Assembly: GCA_937951675.1 (NCBI GenBank)
Contig: CALFBI010000005.1
Location: 31,014 to 95,013, forward strand
Length of the DNA: 64,000 nucleotides
Reading direction: 5' to 3'
Source of the DNA: an uncultured Verrucomicrobiales bacterium
GTDB lineage: Bacteria > Verrucomicrobiota > Verrucomicrobiia > Verrucomicrobiales > Akkermansiaceae
Numbering within the stretch: the first letter of the stretch is position 1; every line of letters begins with the position of its first letter. Below are positions 18,695-27,279 of the stretch, in pieces. Under the pieces are notes generated by a model, which worked only from the letters and a program-made list of their open reading frames with translations, ran no database searches and had not been told where the DNA came from. The position numbers and the translations under genes were made by a program.

Positions 18695-19041
18695 CTCTTT
18701 CATTTGATTTACTTGCTCAAGCCGCTCCTGGAGGTGGTGGATTAGGAATGCTTTTCCCTCTCCTCATTATGGTTGCGATGATGTATTTCCTCGTCATCCG
18801 ACCTCAAAGCAAGCAACGCAAAGAACTTGCAAACCGTATCGCCGCTCTCAAAAAGGGAGATAAAGTGATTACTACCGCCGGAATTCACGCCTCGGTTCAT
18901 CACATCGGAGAGAAAACGATCACCCTGAAGCTTTCAGAAGGAGTCTTCGTCCCATTCGAAAAGAATGCGATTGCGACCGCTGAGTCAAAACCTTCTGTCA
19001 AAGAAGAAGCCAAAGAAGCTTCTGACGAATCAAAATCATAA
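18691..19041 (+). CDS. yajC: Preprotein translocase subunit YajC
   Basis: 116 residues. A single N-terminal membrane helix (about 18-38, MLFPLLIMVAMMYFLVIRPQ) ends in the family hallmark RPQSKQRKE. A small cytoplasmic beta domain follows (ALKKGDKVITTAGIHASVHHI, then TITLKLSEG), with a charged Glu/Lys-rich tail. YajC associates with SecDF in the inner membrane and helps protein export. It starts within the tgt stop (ATGA) and precedes secDF by 9 bp, so the three form one operon. Confidence 0.95.
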   Translation: MTLSFDLLAQAAPGGGGLGMLFPLLIMVAMMYFLVIRPQSKQRKELANRIAALKKGDKVITTAGIHASVHHIGEKTITLKLSEGVFVPFEKNAIATAESKPSVKEEAKEASDESKS

Positions 19042-19050
19042 TCTGCTGTC

Positions 19051-21429
19051 ATGCTTGTTGACCAACTCTTTGTTTTCTTTGTCGGGCTAGCCATTTTAGG
19101 GCTACTCTTCGCCTTCTTCACGATCGAAAACGAACGTTACAGACGTAACGTTGGTTCCATTCTTATCGCGATCATCGTAGGCCTTTCGGTCTATGCCATC
19201 ACGCCTCCAAAAGAGACTCTTAAAAAGGGAATCGATATCGCAGGGGGGTCATCCTACACCCTTCGAGTCCAACCTACCGAAGATGAGGAAACGGGTGAAA
19301 TGGTTCCTGTTACGGCGACCGCCGTCGAGGAAGCGATCAAAACGATCGAGGGAAGAATTAACGAAGGGTCAACCAAAGACATGCTGATCCAACGCCAAGG
19401 CGATGATCAGATTATTCTAGAAATGCCGGGCGCTTCTGAAGCAGAAGCCACCGAAATCCGTAAAAAGCTCGAAACCGTTTCTAAACTTGAACTTCGCATG
19501 GTGCACCCACAATCTCGGAGCTTAGTTCAAAGCCTTGAGATTGGCGACAAGCGAAGTGTGCGTGGCTACAAGGTTTACAAACAAGTCTATACTGATGATG
19601 AAGGCGTTAAAACGGAAGGTAAAATCCTCCTAAGTAAACGCATCATTATCGACGGCTCCAACGTGAAATACGCCTTCCCTGATCTGAGCCGCCGCGGTGT
19701 TGTCGCTATTGAGCTCACCAAAGAAGGAGGTAAGAAAATGCGCAACGCCACCGACCCAACCAAGATCACTCACGAGGTCTCCTCAATGGCAACGGTTCTT
19801 GATAATATCTGTATTAATACTGCCACGGTGCGATCTCGCCTGAGCGAACGTTTCGAAGTTTCGGGGCTCGGTAATAAAGAAGAAGTCGAAGAACTCTCAG
19901 CGGCTCTTCTTAACCCTCTTAAAAACCCTCTCATTGTCGAAGAAGCTCGTGAGGTTTCAGCCCGTTTAGGTCAAGCGACCGTCAAACAAGGTGTTTATGC
20001 CGGAATCTTAGGCCTGACACTGACTCTTCTTTTCATTCTTGCTTACTATCGTTTTGCCGGAATCATTGCATTGATCGCCTTACTCTTAAACATCCTGATT
20101 CTTTTCGGAATTATGGCAATGTTTGGCTTCACCTTCACCCTTCCCGGGATTGCTGGGATCATTCTTACGATCGGAGTAGCAGTCGATGCTAACGTTCTCA
20201 TTTATGAACGCCTCCGAGAAGAGATTAATGCTGGCAAGTCACTTCCTTTCGCGGTTCGAACTGCTTTTGAAAAAGCTTTCTCTGCTATTTTTGATGCTAA
20301 CATCACGACCCTTATCACCGCTCTCATTCTCTTTTGGAAAGCTAGCGGCACGGTCAAAGGCTTTGCGATCACGCTCACAATCGGGATCTTAGCCTCGATG
20401 CTCTCGGCTCTTATTATCACCCGCGTTCTCTTCTGGTGGGGCATTGATCTCAAGCTCATTAAGAAGCTTAACTTCATGAACCTCTTCACCAAGAAAGCTT
20501 ACAACTTCCTTGATAAGCGAAAAGTTTTCTTCCCCCTCTCAATCTTGCTCATCATTGGAAGCCTCGCTTTCATTGGGATCAAGCAAGACCGAGCCTTTGG
20601 AATTGATTTCGTGGGAGGTAATATCGTGAGTTTCCAAATGGGGAACATTGAAGCTCCTGCCTCAGCTGAAGTTGAAAAAGCGCTTGTGAGCAACTTGGAG
20701 CTCAGTAAGTCGCCCGTGGTTCAAAATGAAACCTCTCAAGTGACCGGAAAACTTCTTACAATTCGTTGTGCTGACCAAGATGTTACCAATGTCGTCAAAC
20801 AATGCCGTGAGTCGTTCCCTGTCCTCAAGGGCGTAGAACTGAGCCAGGATAAAGTCAGCGCGACTCTCGGAGGCGAATTTCTTCGTAACTCTGCGATGGC
20901 TCTCGGGCTTGGATTGCTTGCGATTCTCGTCTACATCACAATCCGCTTCGAATTCTCTTTTGCTCTCGGGGCCTTCTTCGCCCTTTTCCACGATGTGATT
21001 ATTGTGCTTGGAATCATCATCCTCCTCGGAGGGGAACTTTCCCTCATCCATGTCGGAGCGATTCTCACCATTGCGGGTTATTCCATTAATGACACCATCG
21101 TTGTTTTTGACCGTATTCGAGAAAACTTGAAGACCAAACGAGGCAAAGTGAAGGACATCATGAATGATGCCATTAGCACTACTCTTTCACGAACAGTCTT
21201 AACTTCGGTTACCACCTTAGTTTCGGTGATCTTACTTTTCTTCTTAGGAGGTCCTGCTCTCAAAGACTTTGCGCTTGCGATCATCGTTGGGGTGCTCGTC
21301 GGGACTTATTCTTCGATCTTCGTTGCTTCGCCGATTGTTTATCTCTGGAGTAAATTCCGAGGAACGAACTTACGCCGCGAACTGCTCGATGCAGATCTCT
21401 CACAGCAAGTTTCTCCAGGTAAAGGTTAA
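19051..21429 (+). CDS. secDF: Fused protein translocase SecD-SecF
   Basis: 792 residues joining SecD and SecF in one chain, as in several phyla. The SecD half has an N-terminal helix, a short second hydrophobic segment, the GIDIAGGSSYTLRV motif (the GLDLxGG signature), a large periplasmic domain of about 230 residues, then helices with GIAGIILTIGVAVDANVLIYERLREE. The SecF half begins near residue 485 with FGIDFVGGNIVSF and has the matching TIAGYSINDTIVVFDRIREN. The membrane Asp/Arg residues used in proton-driven pulling are present. A hairpin and a strong terminator follow the stop. Confidence 0.96.
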   Translation: MLVDQLFVFFVGLAILGLLFAFFTIENERYRRNVGSILIAIIVGLSVYAITPPKETLKKGIDIAGGSSYTLRVQPTEDEETGEMVPVTATAVEEAIKTIEGRINEGSTKDMLIQRQGDDQIILEMPGASEAEATEIRKKLETVSKLELRMVHPQSRSLVQSLEIGDKRSVRGYKVYKQVYTDDEGVKTEGKILLSKRIIIDGSNVKYAFPDLSRRGVVAIELTKEGGKKMRNATDPTKITHEVSSMATVLDNICINTATVRSRLSERFEVSGLGNKEEVEELSAALLNPLKNPLIVEEAREVSARLGQATVKQGVYAGILGLTLTLLFILAYYRFAGIIALIALLLNILILFGIMAMFGFTFTLPGIAGIILTIGVAVDANVLIYERLREEINAGKSLPFAVRTAFEKAFSAIFDANITTLITALILFWKASGTVKGFAITLTIGILASMLSALIITRVLFWWGIDLKLIKKLNFMNLFTKKAYNFLDKRKVFFPLSILLIIGSLAFIGIKQDRAFGIDFVGGNIVSFQMGNIEAPASAEVEKALVSNLELSKSPVVQNETSQVTGKLLTIRCADQDVTNVVKQCRESFPVLKGVELSQDKVSATLGGEFLRNSAMALGLGLLAILVYITIRFEFSFALGAFFALFHDVIIVLGIIILLGGELSLIHVGAILTIAGYSINDTIVVFDRIRENLKTKRGKVKDIMNDAISTTLSRTVLTSVTTLVSVILLFFLGGPALKDFALAIIVGVLVGTYSSIFVASPIVYLWSKFRGTNLRRELLDADLSQQVSPGKG

Positions 21430-21442
21430 TGAGGTAACCTTT
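21421..21442 (+). other. Perfect 8-bp hairpin spanning the secDF stop codon
   Basis: AAAGGTTA at 21421-21428 pairs with TAACCTTT at 21435-21442 around a 6-nt loop. It includes the secDF stop and lies 24 bases before the strong terminator. There is no T-tract, so it may protect the mRNA end rather than terminate it. Confidence 0.5.
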
Positions 21443-21466
21443 ACGAGATCACCTTCTCTTTTTACT

Positions 21467-21495
21467 AGCAGAGCCCGACGGGCTCTGCTTTTTTT
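21467..21495 (+). terminator. Rho-independent terminator after secDF
   Basis: AGCAGAGCCC (21467-21476) pairs perfectly with GGGCTCTGCT (21480-21489) around a 3-nt loop and is followed by a run of T. This is a textbook terminator at the end of tgt-yajC-secDF. Confidence 0.92.
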
Positions 21496-21510
21496 AGGAC
21501 CTGTCATTAT

Positions 21511-22095
21511 ATGCCTTTGATCCATGAAATACGCTTTGCCGGGATTGATTTCGAATCCGCCGGGGCTCGAAAGGGCGAAACTGACTGCCCTATTCAAATA
21601 GGAATGGGAACTTGGAAACCGGAGGAAAAAGTCAAAGACCTTTTTGTCTCTTATCTGAAAAGTGAAAAAGAGGTGATGTGGCAATCACAACGTATTCACC
21701 ATATTTCTAATAAAGACCTCGTCCACGCCCCCTCTTTCCTAAGTCTTTGGCCTGAAGTGAAAAGCAGGCTTTCAAATTCAGCTATCGTGGCGCACGGTTA
21801 TGGCACCGAAAAAAGGTATTTAAGAACCTTCCCCAACCATGGATTCTCCCCATGGATCGATACCCTGACCCTCTCACGAGCCGCTTACCCAAACCTGACG
21901 AATCATAAACTCGGAACGGTCTGCGATGAATTAGAACTGACAGGGCTGATTGATAAAATCGTTCCCGAAAGGCAATGGCACGACGCTCTCTACGATGCGG
22001 TAGGCTCGCTCGTGATCTTATCCAAAGTGATTCAGGATTTCACTTTGATGGAGGCTTCCCTAGAAGTTTTGGTGCAGCCTAAAAAGTTTTTTTAA
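21511..22095 (+). CDS. DnaQ-like 3'-5' exonuclease family protein
   Basis: 194 residues. ExoI motif is present as FAGIDFESAG (D13, E15) and ExoIII as WHDALYDA, both matching the DEDDh family. The ExoII region reads AHGYGTEKRYL, where the usual HNxxFD has become HGxGTE, so one acidic ligand may be Glu instead of Asp. The length fits a single-domain exonuclease such as a PolC-type or DNA pol III epsilon-like protein. It starts 16 bp after the secDF terminator. The substrate (DNA or RNA) cannot be read from the sequence. Confidence 0.8.
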   Translation: MPLIHEIRFAGIDFESAGARKGETDCPIQIGMGTWKPEEKVKDLFVSYLKSEKEVMWQSQRIHHISNKDLVHAPSFLSLWPEVKSRLSNSAIVAHGYGTEKRYLRTFPNHGFSPWIDTLTLSRAAYPNLTNHKLGTVCDELELTGLIDKIVPERQWHDALYDAVGSLVILSKVIQDFTLMEASLEVLVQPKKFF

Positions 22096-22219
22096 CTAGA
22101 GCCCATCCTCGGTATCTCGTCAGAAGGTGAGCCTCATGAAATTAGGCGTCTTTTTTCAAACATCCTTTTTTTGTTTTTTTCGTGAACTTTAAAAGAGATC
22201 ACGTTACTGACCTTCATCT

Positions 22220-23323
22220 ATGTCACGTTCACACACCATTGCAGTTCTTGCAGGCGACGGAATCGGTCCTGAAGTTATGGAGCAAGCTCTTCTTGTTCTG
22301 GATACCACCGCTGAAAAATTCGGCTTCTCCATCAATCAAAGCGCGCACCTCGTTGGAGGCGCTGCGATTGACGCGACAGGTTCCCCCCTTCCACCTGAAA
22401 CGGTTACGGCTTGCGAAAAGGCTGATGCCATTTTATTCGGTTCGGTAGGTGGCCCGAAATGGGAAAACCTCCCTCCTGCGCAACAGCCAGAACGTGGAGC
22501 GCTTCTCCCCCTTCGTAAGCATTTTGGCCTCTTTGCGAACTTACGTCCTGGCGTTTGTCACCCTGCACTAACACACGCCTCTCCTGTTAAAAACGAACTC
22601 ATTCCTAATGGATTTGATGTTCTCTGTGTCAGAGAGCTTACTGGCGGACTTTACTTCGGTGAGCCTAAGCTCCAAGAAGAACGTGATGGTGAGACCGTCG
22701 TCATTGACACCATGATTTACACTAAAAGTGAGATCGAGCGAATCCTTCACGTCGCTTTCAAAGCGGCTCAAGGCCGTGATAAACGAGTCTGCTCAGTCGA
22801 TAAAGCTAACGTCCTTCAAAACTCGGTGCTTTGGAGACAAACCGCGGAAGAAGTAGCGAAGTCATACCCTGATGTCGAGCTCTCACACCTCTATGTGGAT
22901 AATGCCGCAATGCAGCTCATTCGTCGCGCCCCTGACTTCGATGTCTTGGTCACTGAAAACCTTTTTGGGGATATTCTTTCTGACGAAATGGCGATGATTT
23001 CAGGCTCCCTCGGGATGCTTCCTTCTGCGAGCTTAGGCGGCCAAAAAGATAACGGCCTTTATTTCGGGATGTATGAACCAAGTGGTGGTTCTGCTCCTGA
23101 TATCGCAGGCCAAGGGATCGCCAACCCGGTTGCTCAGATCCTTTCTGTTGCGATGCTTCTTCGTCACTCCCTTGGAGAAGAAGAGGCCGCCAAGGCAATC
23201 GAAAACGCCGTTGAAAACGCGATTAGCTCAGGTCTACGCACTGGAGATATCTATACAGGTTCCGAACAGGAAACGAAGGTTAACACTGCTGAAATGGGAG
23301 CTGCTATTCTCAAGGCTATCTAA
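22220..23323 (+). CDS. leuB: 3-isopropylmalate dehydrogenase
   Basis: 367 residues, the usual length. It oxidises and decarboxylates 3-isopropylmalate in leucine synthesis. Family blocks are [73 protein letters not shown] and [29 protein letters not shown]. The NAD-binding [15 protein letters not shown] sequence follows. The Arg residues for substrate binding are in place. No leuA, leuC or leuD is adjacent, so the leucine genes appear scattered. A strong terminator follows the gene. The ATG has no evident Shine-Dalgarno sequence. Confidence 0.95.
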   Translation: MSRSHTIAVLAGDGIGPEVMEQALLVLDTTAEKFGFSINQSAHLVGGAAIDATGSPLPPETVTACEKADAILFGSVGGPKWENLPPAQQPERGALLPLRKHFGLFANLRPGVCHPALTHASPVKNELIPNGFDVLCVRELTGGLYFGEPKLQEERDGETVVIDTMIYTKSEIERILHVAFKAAQGRDKRVCSVDKANVLQNSVLWRQTAEEVAKSYPDVELSHLYVDNAAMQLIRRAPDFDVLVTENLFGDILSDEMAMISGSLGMLPSASLGGQKDNGLYFGMYEPSGGSAPDIAGQGIANPVAQILSVAMLLRHSLGEEEAAKAIENAVENAISSGLRTGDIYTGSEQETKVNTAEMGAAILKAI

Positions 23324-23353
23324 GTTTTCTTCATTTCCCACATTACTCTTTTT

Positions 23354-23384
23354 AAAAGCCTTCTCTCGCTGAGAAGGCTTTTTT
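23354..23384 (+). terminator. Rho-independent terminator after leuB
   Basis: AAAAGCCTTCTC (23354-23365) pairs perfectly with GAGAAGGCTTTT (23371-23382) around a 5-nt loop and runs into a T tract. It sits 31 bp after the leuB stop. Confidence 0.92.
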
Positions 23385-23408
23385 CTGACCCTCTTTCTTT
23401 ATTGTTTT

Positions 23409-25775
23409 ATGACTTCACTTTCCCAAGACTCACGCCTTTCTCCTTTTTGTAACACCCCCGCTCAACGCTGGGAAGATGCCTTTGTCAGCGGCAATGGCTT
23501 AACGGGCCTTATGCAATGGGGTGAAGCTGGAAAAGATCGCCTGACTTTCACGAGTCATCATTTTCTTCTCCCTAATGGCACTCCTATCGAGCTTCCTGAT
23601 ATGTCAGATCAGCTCGCACCATTGCGCCAAGGAATGATTGAAGGCCATATCCAAAAGTCTTGGAAAACCTATTGGGACACCTGGGAAAAGCGGTCCGGCC
23701 ACGAAGGCTTCTACTGGACACAAGAATTCCACCCTGGTTACGAACTGCACTTCGAAAGTCGCGATATTCAAAACTCTGAAAATTACCACCGCCAATGCGA
23801 CTACCTCTCCGGAGAAGTCCGAAGCCTGTGGTCAGATCAATTTGGCAAGCAAACACGCTCCTCATTTGCTTCTCGTCATTCCCAACTACTCTTCACGAAA
23901 GTAACTTCTGAGAAACCACGTGATTTCGATCTAACTGTGCAGGCTTGCCCTCAAACACCAACAGATATTCACGTCTCAAAAATCACATCTCAAGATTCCA
24001 TTGCCTTCCAAGCGATCTACCCTGAAGTCTCTCACGGGCAAGGTGCTTACGAAGGAAGAAGTCGTGTCGTGCTCTTAGACGGAAATCTCACCGCAACAGA
24101 AGATCAGCTTTCTATCAAAAAAACGACGAGCTTTATCATCATTACCAAGCTCGCTCGCTATCGAAATGATTCTGATCTTCTTGCGACATCACCTCTGCTT
24201 ACAGACCTCCAAGCTTTCAGCTCTTCCTACGAAGCGGAGCTCGAAGCCCATCGCCATATTCATGAACCAATCTTCAAGCGCGTCGAATTCTCTCTTGGTG
24301 TGGACGAGCAAGAACGACAAATCAGTAACAACGACTTACTCAGAACCATTAATCAAAAGGAGCAAGAGCTCTCACCGCGTTTTCTTGAGAGTCTTTTCTA
24401 TACTTCTCGTTACCTCTTCCTCTCCTCTTGTGGCAGTGACTACGGGCCTCGACTCAGCGGACTCTTCATTGGGGAATGGGGTGCCGCTTGGGCCGGCGAC
24501 TACACTTGCGATGCTAATGTTAATTTCGCGGTAACAGGAGGGAACCTCTTGGACCTCCCAGAAGCGATGGAAGGGTATTTTCAAATCATCGAACGCACGA
24601 TACCTCAATGGCGAGAAGCTGCTCAAAAGCTGCATGGATGCCGGGGGATCTTTGGACCTATTCGTATCGATGGCGAAAACGCCATTCACTATCACAGTGA
24701 TTATTACTATTCTCACATGGTTTTAACAGGCCTCGGACCTTGGCTCTTTTACCCGATGTGGGAATATTATCAGGTTTCAGGAAACAAAAAATTCTTGGAA
24801 CAACGCCTCTACCCTCTCCTCGTCGAGCAAGCCCTCTTCTACGAAGACTTCCTACAAGTGAAAGACGAAAAAGGACATTTCATTTTCGCCCCTTCTAATT
24901 CTCCTGAAAACTTCCCTAAAGAGTTTGATGGCCCCGAAAAAACATCCACCTGTATCAACGCCACCGTCGATATTGCAGCTTGTAAACACGGGCTTCGAAT
25001 GGCTTTAGAGGCTCATACTGCACTAGGCAAGCCCTCCGACCCTCAAACTCAAAAATGGGAAGAAATGATAGGTCTCCTCCCGCCCTATCTCTTAACTGAA
25101 GATGGTGCCTTGAAAGAATGGTCCTGGAAAGAGCACCAAGAAAACTATGATCACCGTCACGCTAGCCACACTTACCCGGCTTGGCCCGCTGGAGAAACTG
25201 ACCCGGATCACCCCAAAACAGCTTGGCAGTGTGAAGCCTTTTCAAAAGCACTTGCGAAACGAGAATACCCAATCATCGCGGCTCATGACGCGCTACAGAA
25301 AGTTTATACCTTTATCCGTATTAAAAATCGTCAAGGGGTCGAAGGCATTCTTAAACACATGCTGAGTGCAGGGTATTTCTTCGACAGCTTAGCCACCTCT
25401 CACAATGTCGATTTAGATATTTACAACTATGATTTCATTCTTTCTTACCAAGGCTTAATGGCAGAGGCCGCCTATTTTTCTGAAAAAGAAAAATTAGAAT
25501 TACTCCCTGCGATGCCAGACAGCCTTCCTGTAGGAACCTTATCAGGAGCCAAAGCACGTAATCAATGCGATCTCCATCAGCTCACTTGGGATCGAACGCA
25601 GAAAAAAATCTCGCTCGACCTCACAAGTCGTATTTCTCAAAAAATAGAGCTTATTCACCGTGATGGTATTAAAAAAGTAGAGACTTCTGCCGAATTAATA
25701 ACGACCGATCACTCCGATCGAGTGTCGCTTCAATTGAAAGCTGGAGAACGAACTCAAGTCACTATTCTTTGGTGA
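23409..25775 (+). CDS. GH95-like glycoside hydrolase
   Basis: 788 residues with the overall plan of GH95 (alpha-L-fucosidase or related): an N-terminal beta-domain beginning TPAQRWEDAFVSGNGLTGLM, a central (alpha/alpha)6 barrel, and a C-terminal beta-domain. Barrel motifs include LSGLFIGEWGAAWAGDYTCDANVNF, FAPSNSPENFPKEF, HRHASHTYPAWPAGE and LELLPAMPDSLPVGTLSGAKAR, which fits the family's LLPALP...G...G.xAR block. The usual FQIDGNFG segment is replaced by VDLDIYNYDFILSYQG, so substrate and even activity are uncertain. No signal peptide is present, so it should be cytoplasmic and would act on imported oligosaccharides. Confidence 0.75.
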   Translation: MTSLSQDSRLSPFCNTPAQRWEDAFVSGNGLTGLMQWGEAGKDRLTFTSHHFLLPNGTPIELPDMSDQLAPLRQGMIEGHIQKSWKTYWDTWEKRSGHEGFYWTQEFHPGYELHFESRDIQNSENYHRQCDYLSGEVRSLWSDQFGKQTRSSFASRHSQLLFTKVTSEKPRDFDLTVQACPQTPTDIHVSKITSQDSIAFQAIYPEVSHGQGAYEGRSRVVLLDGNLTATEDQLSIKKTTSFIIITKLARYRNDSDLLATSPLLTDLQAFSSSYEAELEAHRHIHEPIFKRVEFSLGVDEQERQISNNDLLRTINQKEQELSPRFLESLFYTSRYLFLSSCGSDYGPRLSGLFIGEWGAAWAGDYTCDANVNFAVTGGNLLDLPEAMEGYFQIIERTIPQWREAAQKLHGCRGIFGPIRIDGENAIHYHSDYYYSHMVLTGLGPWLFYPMWEYYQVSGNKKFLEQRLYPLLVEQALFYEDFLQVKDEKGHFIFAPSNSPENFPKEFDGPEKTSTCINATVDIAACKHGLRMALEAHTALGKPSDPQTQKWEEMIGLLPPYLLTEDGALKEWSWKEHQENYDHRHASHTYPAWPAGETDPDHPKTAWQCEAFSKALAKREYPIIAAHDALQKVYTFIRIKNRQGVEGILKHMLSAGYFFDSLATSHNVDLDIYNYDFILSYQGLMAEAAYFSEKEKLELLPAMPDSLPVGTLSGAKARNQCDLHQLTWDRTQKKISLDLTSRISQKIELIHRDGIKKVETSAELITTDHSDRVSLQLKAGERTQVTILW

Positions 25776-25895
25776 ATAAGACCTTCCTGTGAATTACACT
25801 TTTAAAAAAAGTCAAGGAATCTTAAATAAAATCTCGCCTTTAGTTTCAAGTGCTTTATAGTTCAGTTAAATCTTTACTGGACCATATCATTTAAA

Positions 25896-26531
25896 ATGTC
25901 GGCACAGCACACCCACCATATTAACGTGAGAGAAACTCAACTTGAAATGCCTGAACGCGCTCCAGGAGCCCCTTCAGCGTTGAGCGACGACTTTGAAGGC
26001 AAACTTGGTGAAGCTCAGAAGCAGCTTGAGCTCCTTCAGCAACACCAGGAAGAAATCGAACGCCGGAAACGTGACCTCCAAGAGTTACACACACGGAAGC
26101 AAGAATTTCTTACAGGACAAGTAGGGATGACTGAAAAACTCTCCTTCGCTCTGACCTCCATTGAGCGTGAGCTTTTTGAAATGCGCCAAGAAGTCGAAGA
26201 TCTCGACCAAACTCGTGGCGTCTTCGCGAAAAATTTAGAACGCTTAAACCATCTCAACCCTGATCAATGGGGTCCCGATGTCTTAGGACAGGAGCTCAAT
26301 AAATCCATTTCTCTCATCGACCAGGCTGAAGAAGAATACGATCAAGCCGTTCAACATTTCTCAGGCGGACGAAGCCGCGGTATCTTCGGGGTAACTGGAA
26401 AGAAAAAAAACCAAAGTCTCGGTTCCTCCGGCAATGGTGAATTTTCAACGATGTTGAAAAACGGCTTTGCCTTCAATCTCCCTGTGATTGTATTCGGTAG
26501 CATTGCGGTGCTCGTTTATCTCATCAAGTAG
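25896..26531 (+). CDS. Tail-anchored coiled-coil protein A
   Basis: 211 residues, family not recognised. A polar N-terminus is followed by a long heptad-rich coiled coil (about residues 30-120, rich in E, Q, L and R). A Gly/Ser/Lys linker comes next and then one C-terminal membrane helix (about 187-210, FNLPVIVFGSIAVLVYLIK). There is no signal peptide, so the bulk should be cytoplasmic and held by its tail. The next gene starts right after the stop and has the same architecture, so the pair probably forms one complex. Confidence 0.75.
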   Translation: MSAQHTHHINVRETQLEMPERAPGAPSALSDDFEGKLGEAQKQLELLQQHQEEIERRKRDLQELHTRKQEFLTGQVGMTEKLSFALTSIERELFEMRQEVEDLDQTRGVFAKNLERLNHLNPDQWGPDVLGQELNKSISLIDQAEEEYDQAVQHFSGGRSRGIFGVTGKKKNQSLGSSGNGEFSTMLKNGFAFNLPVIVFGSIAVLVYLIK

Positions 26532-26873
26532 ATGGCTCTTTTCTCGTCCAAAAAGGATCCTCAGGAAATCCTTCAATTACGAGAGGAGGAGGATCACTTA
26601 TCTCAAAAAATTGACGACCTCCGACAATTTATTGAAGAAGCTCCTCAAAAGCTGCAAGAAGAGATCGAAAACCAGCGGAATGAAATGCCGGCCCCTGATG
26701 ATCTTCAGGACCGGATTAGAGAAAGAAAATTCCAAGAACAGCTCAGTCGAGGCGAAATTAAAAACGAACGCCGGCACCAAGCCCGGAGCGGGCTTTTGTT
26801 TCTCCTAATGCTCATCGCGATCGTCTCTCTCTCTTGGTGGACTTGGTCCCGTTTACAAGGATTCTCCCTGTAG
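26532..26873 (+). CDS. Tail-anchored coiled-coil protein B
   Basis: 113 residues, family not recognised. A short N-terminus (MALFSSKKDPQEIL) leads into a charged coiled-coil region (about 15-80) and one C-terminal helix (about 87-108, LLFLLMLIAIVSLSWWTW). The ATG directly abuts the stop of the preceding gene with no gap. The shared layout with that protein, and the tight spacing, suggest they are made in equal amounts and interact through their coils at the inner membrane. Confidence 0.7.
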   Translation: MALFSSKKDPQEILQLREEEDHLSQKIDDLRQFIEEAPQKLQEEIENQRNEMPAPDDLQDRIRERKFQEQLSRGEIKNERRHQARSGLLFLLMLIAIVSLSWWTWSRLQGFSL

Positions 26874-26953
26874 GCTTTCCTTTCCCTTTACTCCTCTTCT
26901 TTTAGGTGAAAAAACAATTGGCAGGCTAGGAAGGATCAGAGAGGATCCGTTCT

Positions 26954-27247
26954 ATGTCAGATGCCTGTCTTGATGTCAAATATGTCGCTGACCTTGCTCG
27001 GCTTGAGCTGAGTCACGAAGAGATCCCTCATTTCCAAAGTCAACTCGATAAGGTTTTGACCCACATCGAACAAATTTTATCAATTGATGTGGATGGAGTC
27101 GAACCAACTTCTTACCCCACTCCTGTCTATGACCGGGTTCGCCAAGACGAAGCGCAAGAAGGCTTTGGGCAAGAAGGCGCCTTGAAAAACGCCCCTGATC
27201 AAACCATGGGTCAGATCCGAGTTCCTAAAGTGGTCGACGCTTCTTAA
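26954..27247 (+). CDS. gatC: Asp-tRNA(Asn)/Glu-tRNA(Gln) amidotransferase subunit C
   Basis: 97 residues, typical of GatC. Signature sequences are YVADLARLELSHEEIPHFQSQLDKVLTHIEQI, then DVDGVEPTSYPTPVYDRVRQDE. It stabilises GatA in the GatCAB complex, which converts Glu-tRNA(Gln) to Gln-tRNA(Gln) where no GlnRS exists, and Asp-tRNA(Asn) likewise. A purine-rich stretch (AGAGGA) lies about 9 bases before the ATG, a better ribosome-binding site than most here. gatA follows after 32 bp; gatB is not in the window. Confidence 0.95.
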   Translation: MSDACLDVKYVADLARLELSHEEIPHFQSQLDKVLTHIEQILSIDVDGVEPTSYPTPVYDRVRQDEAQEGFGQEGALKNAPDQTMGQIRVPKVVDAS

Positions 27248-27279
27248 TCTCCTATTACTGATCCCTGAATCTACTTACG

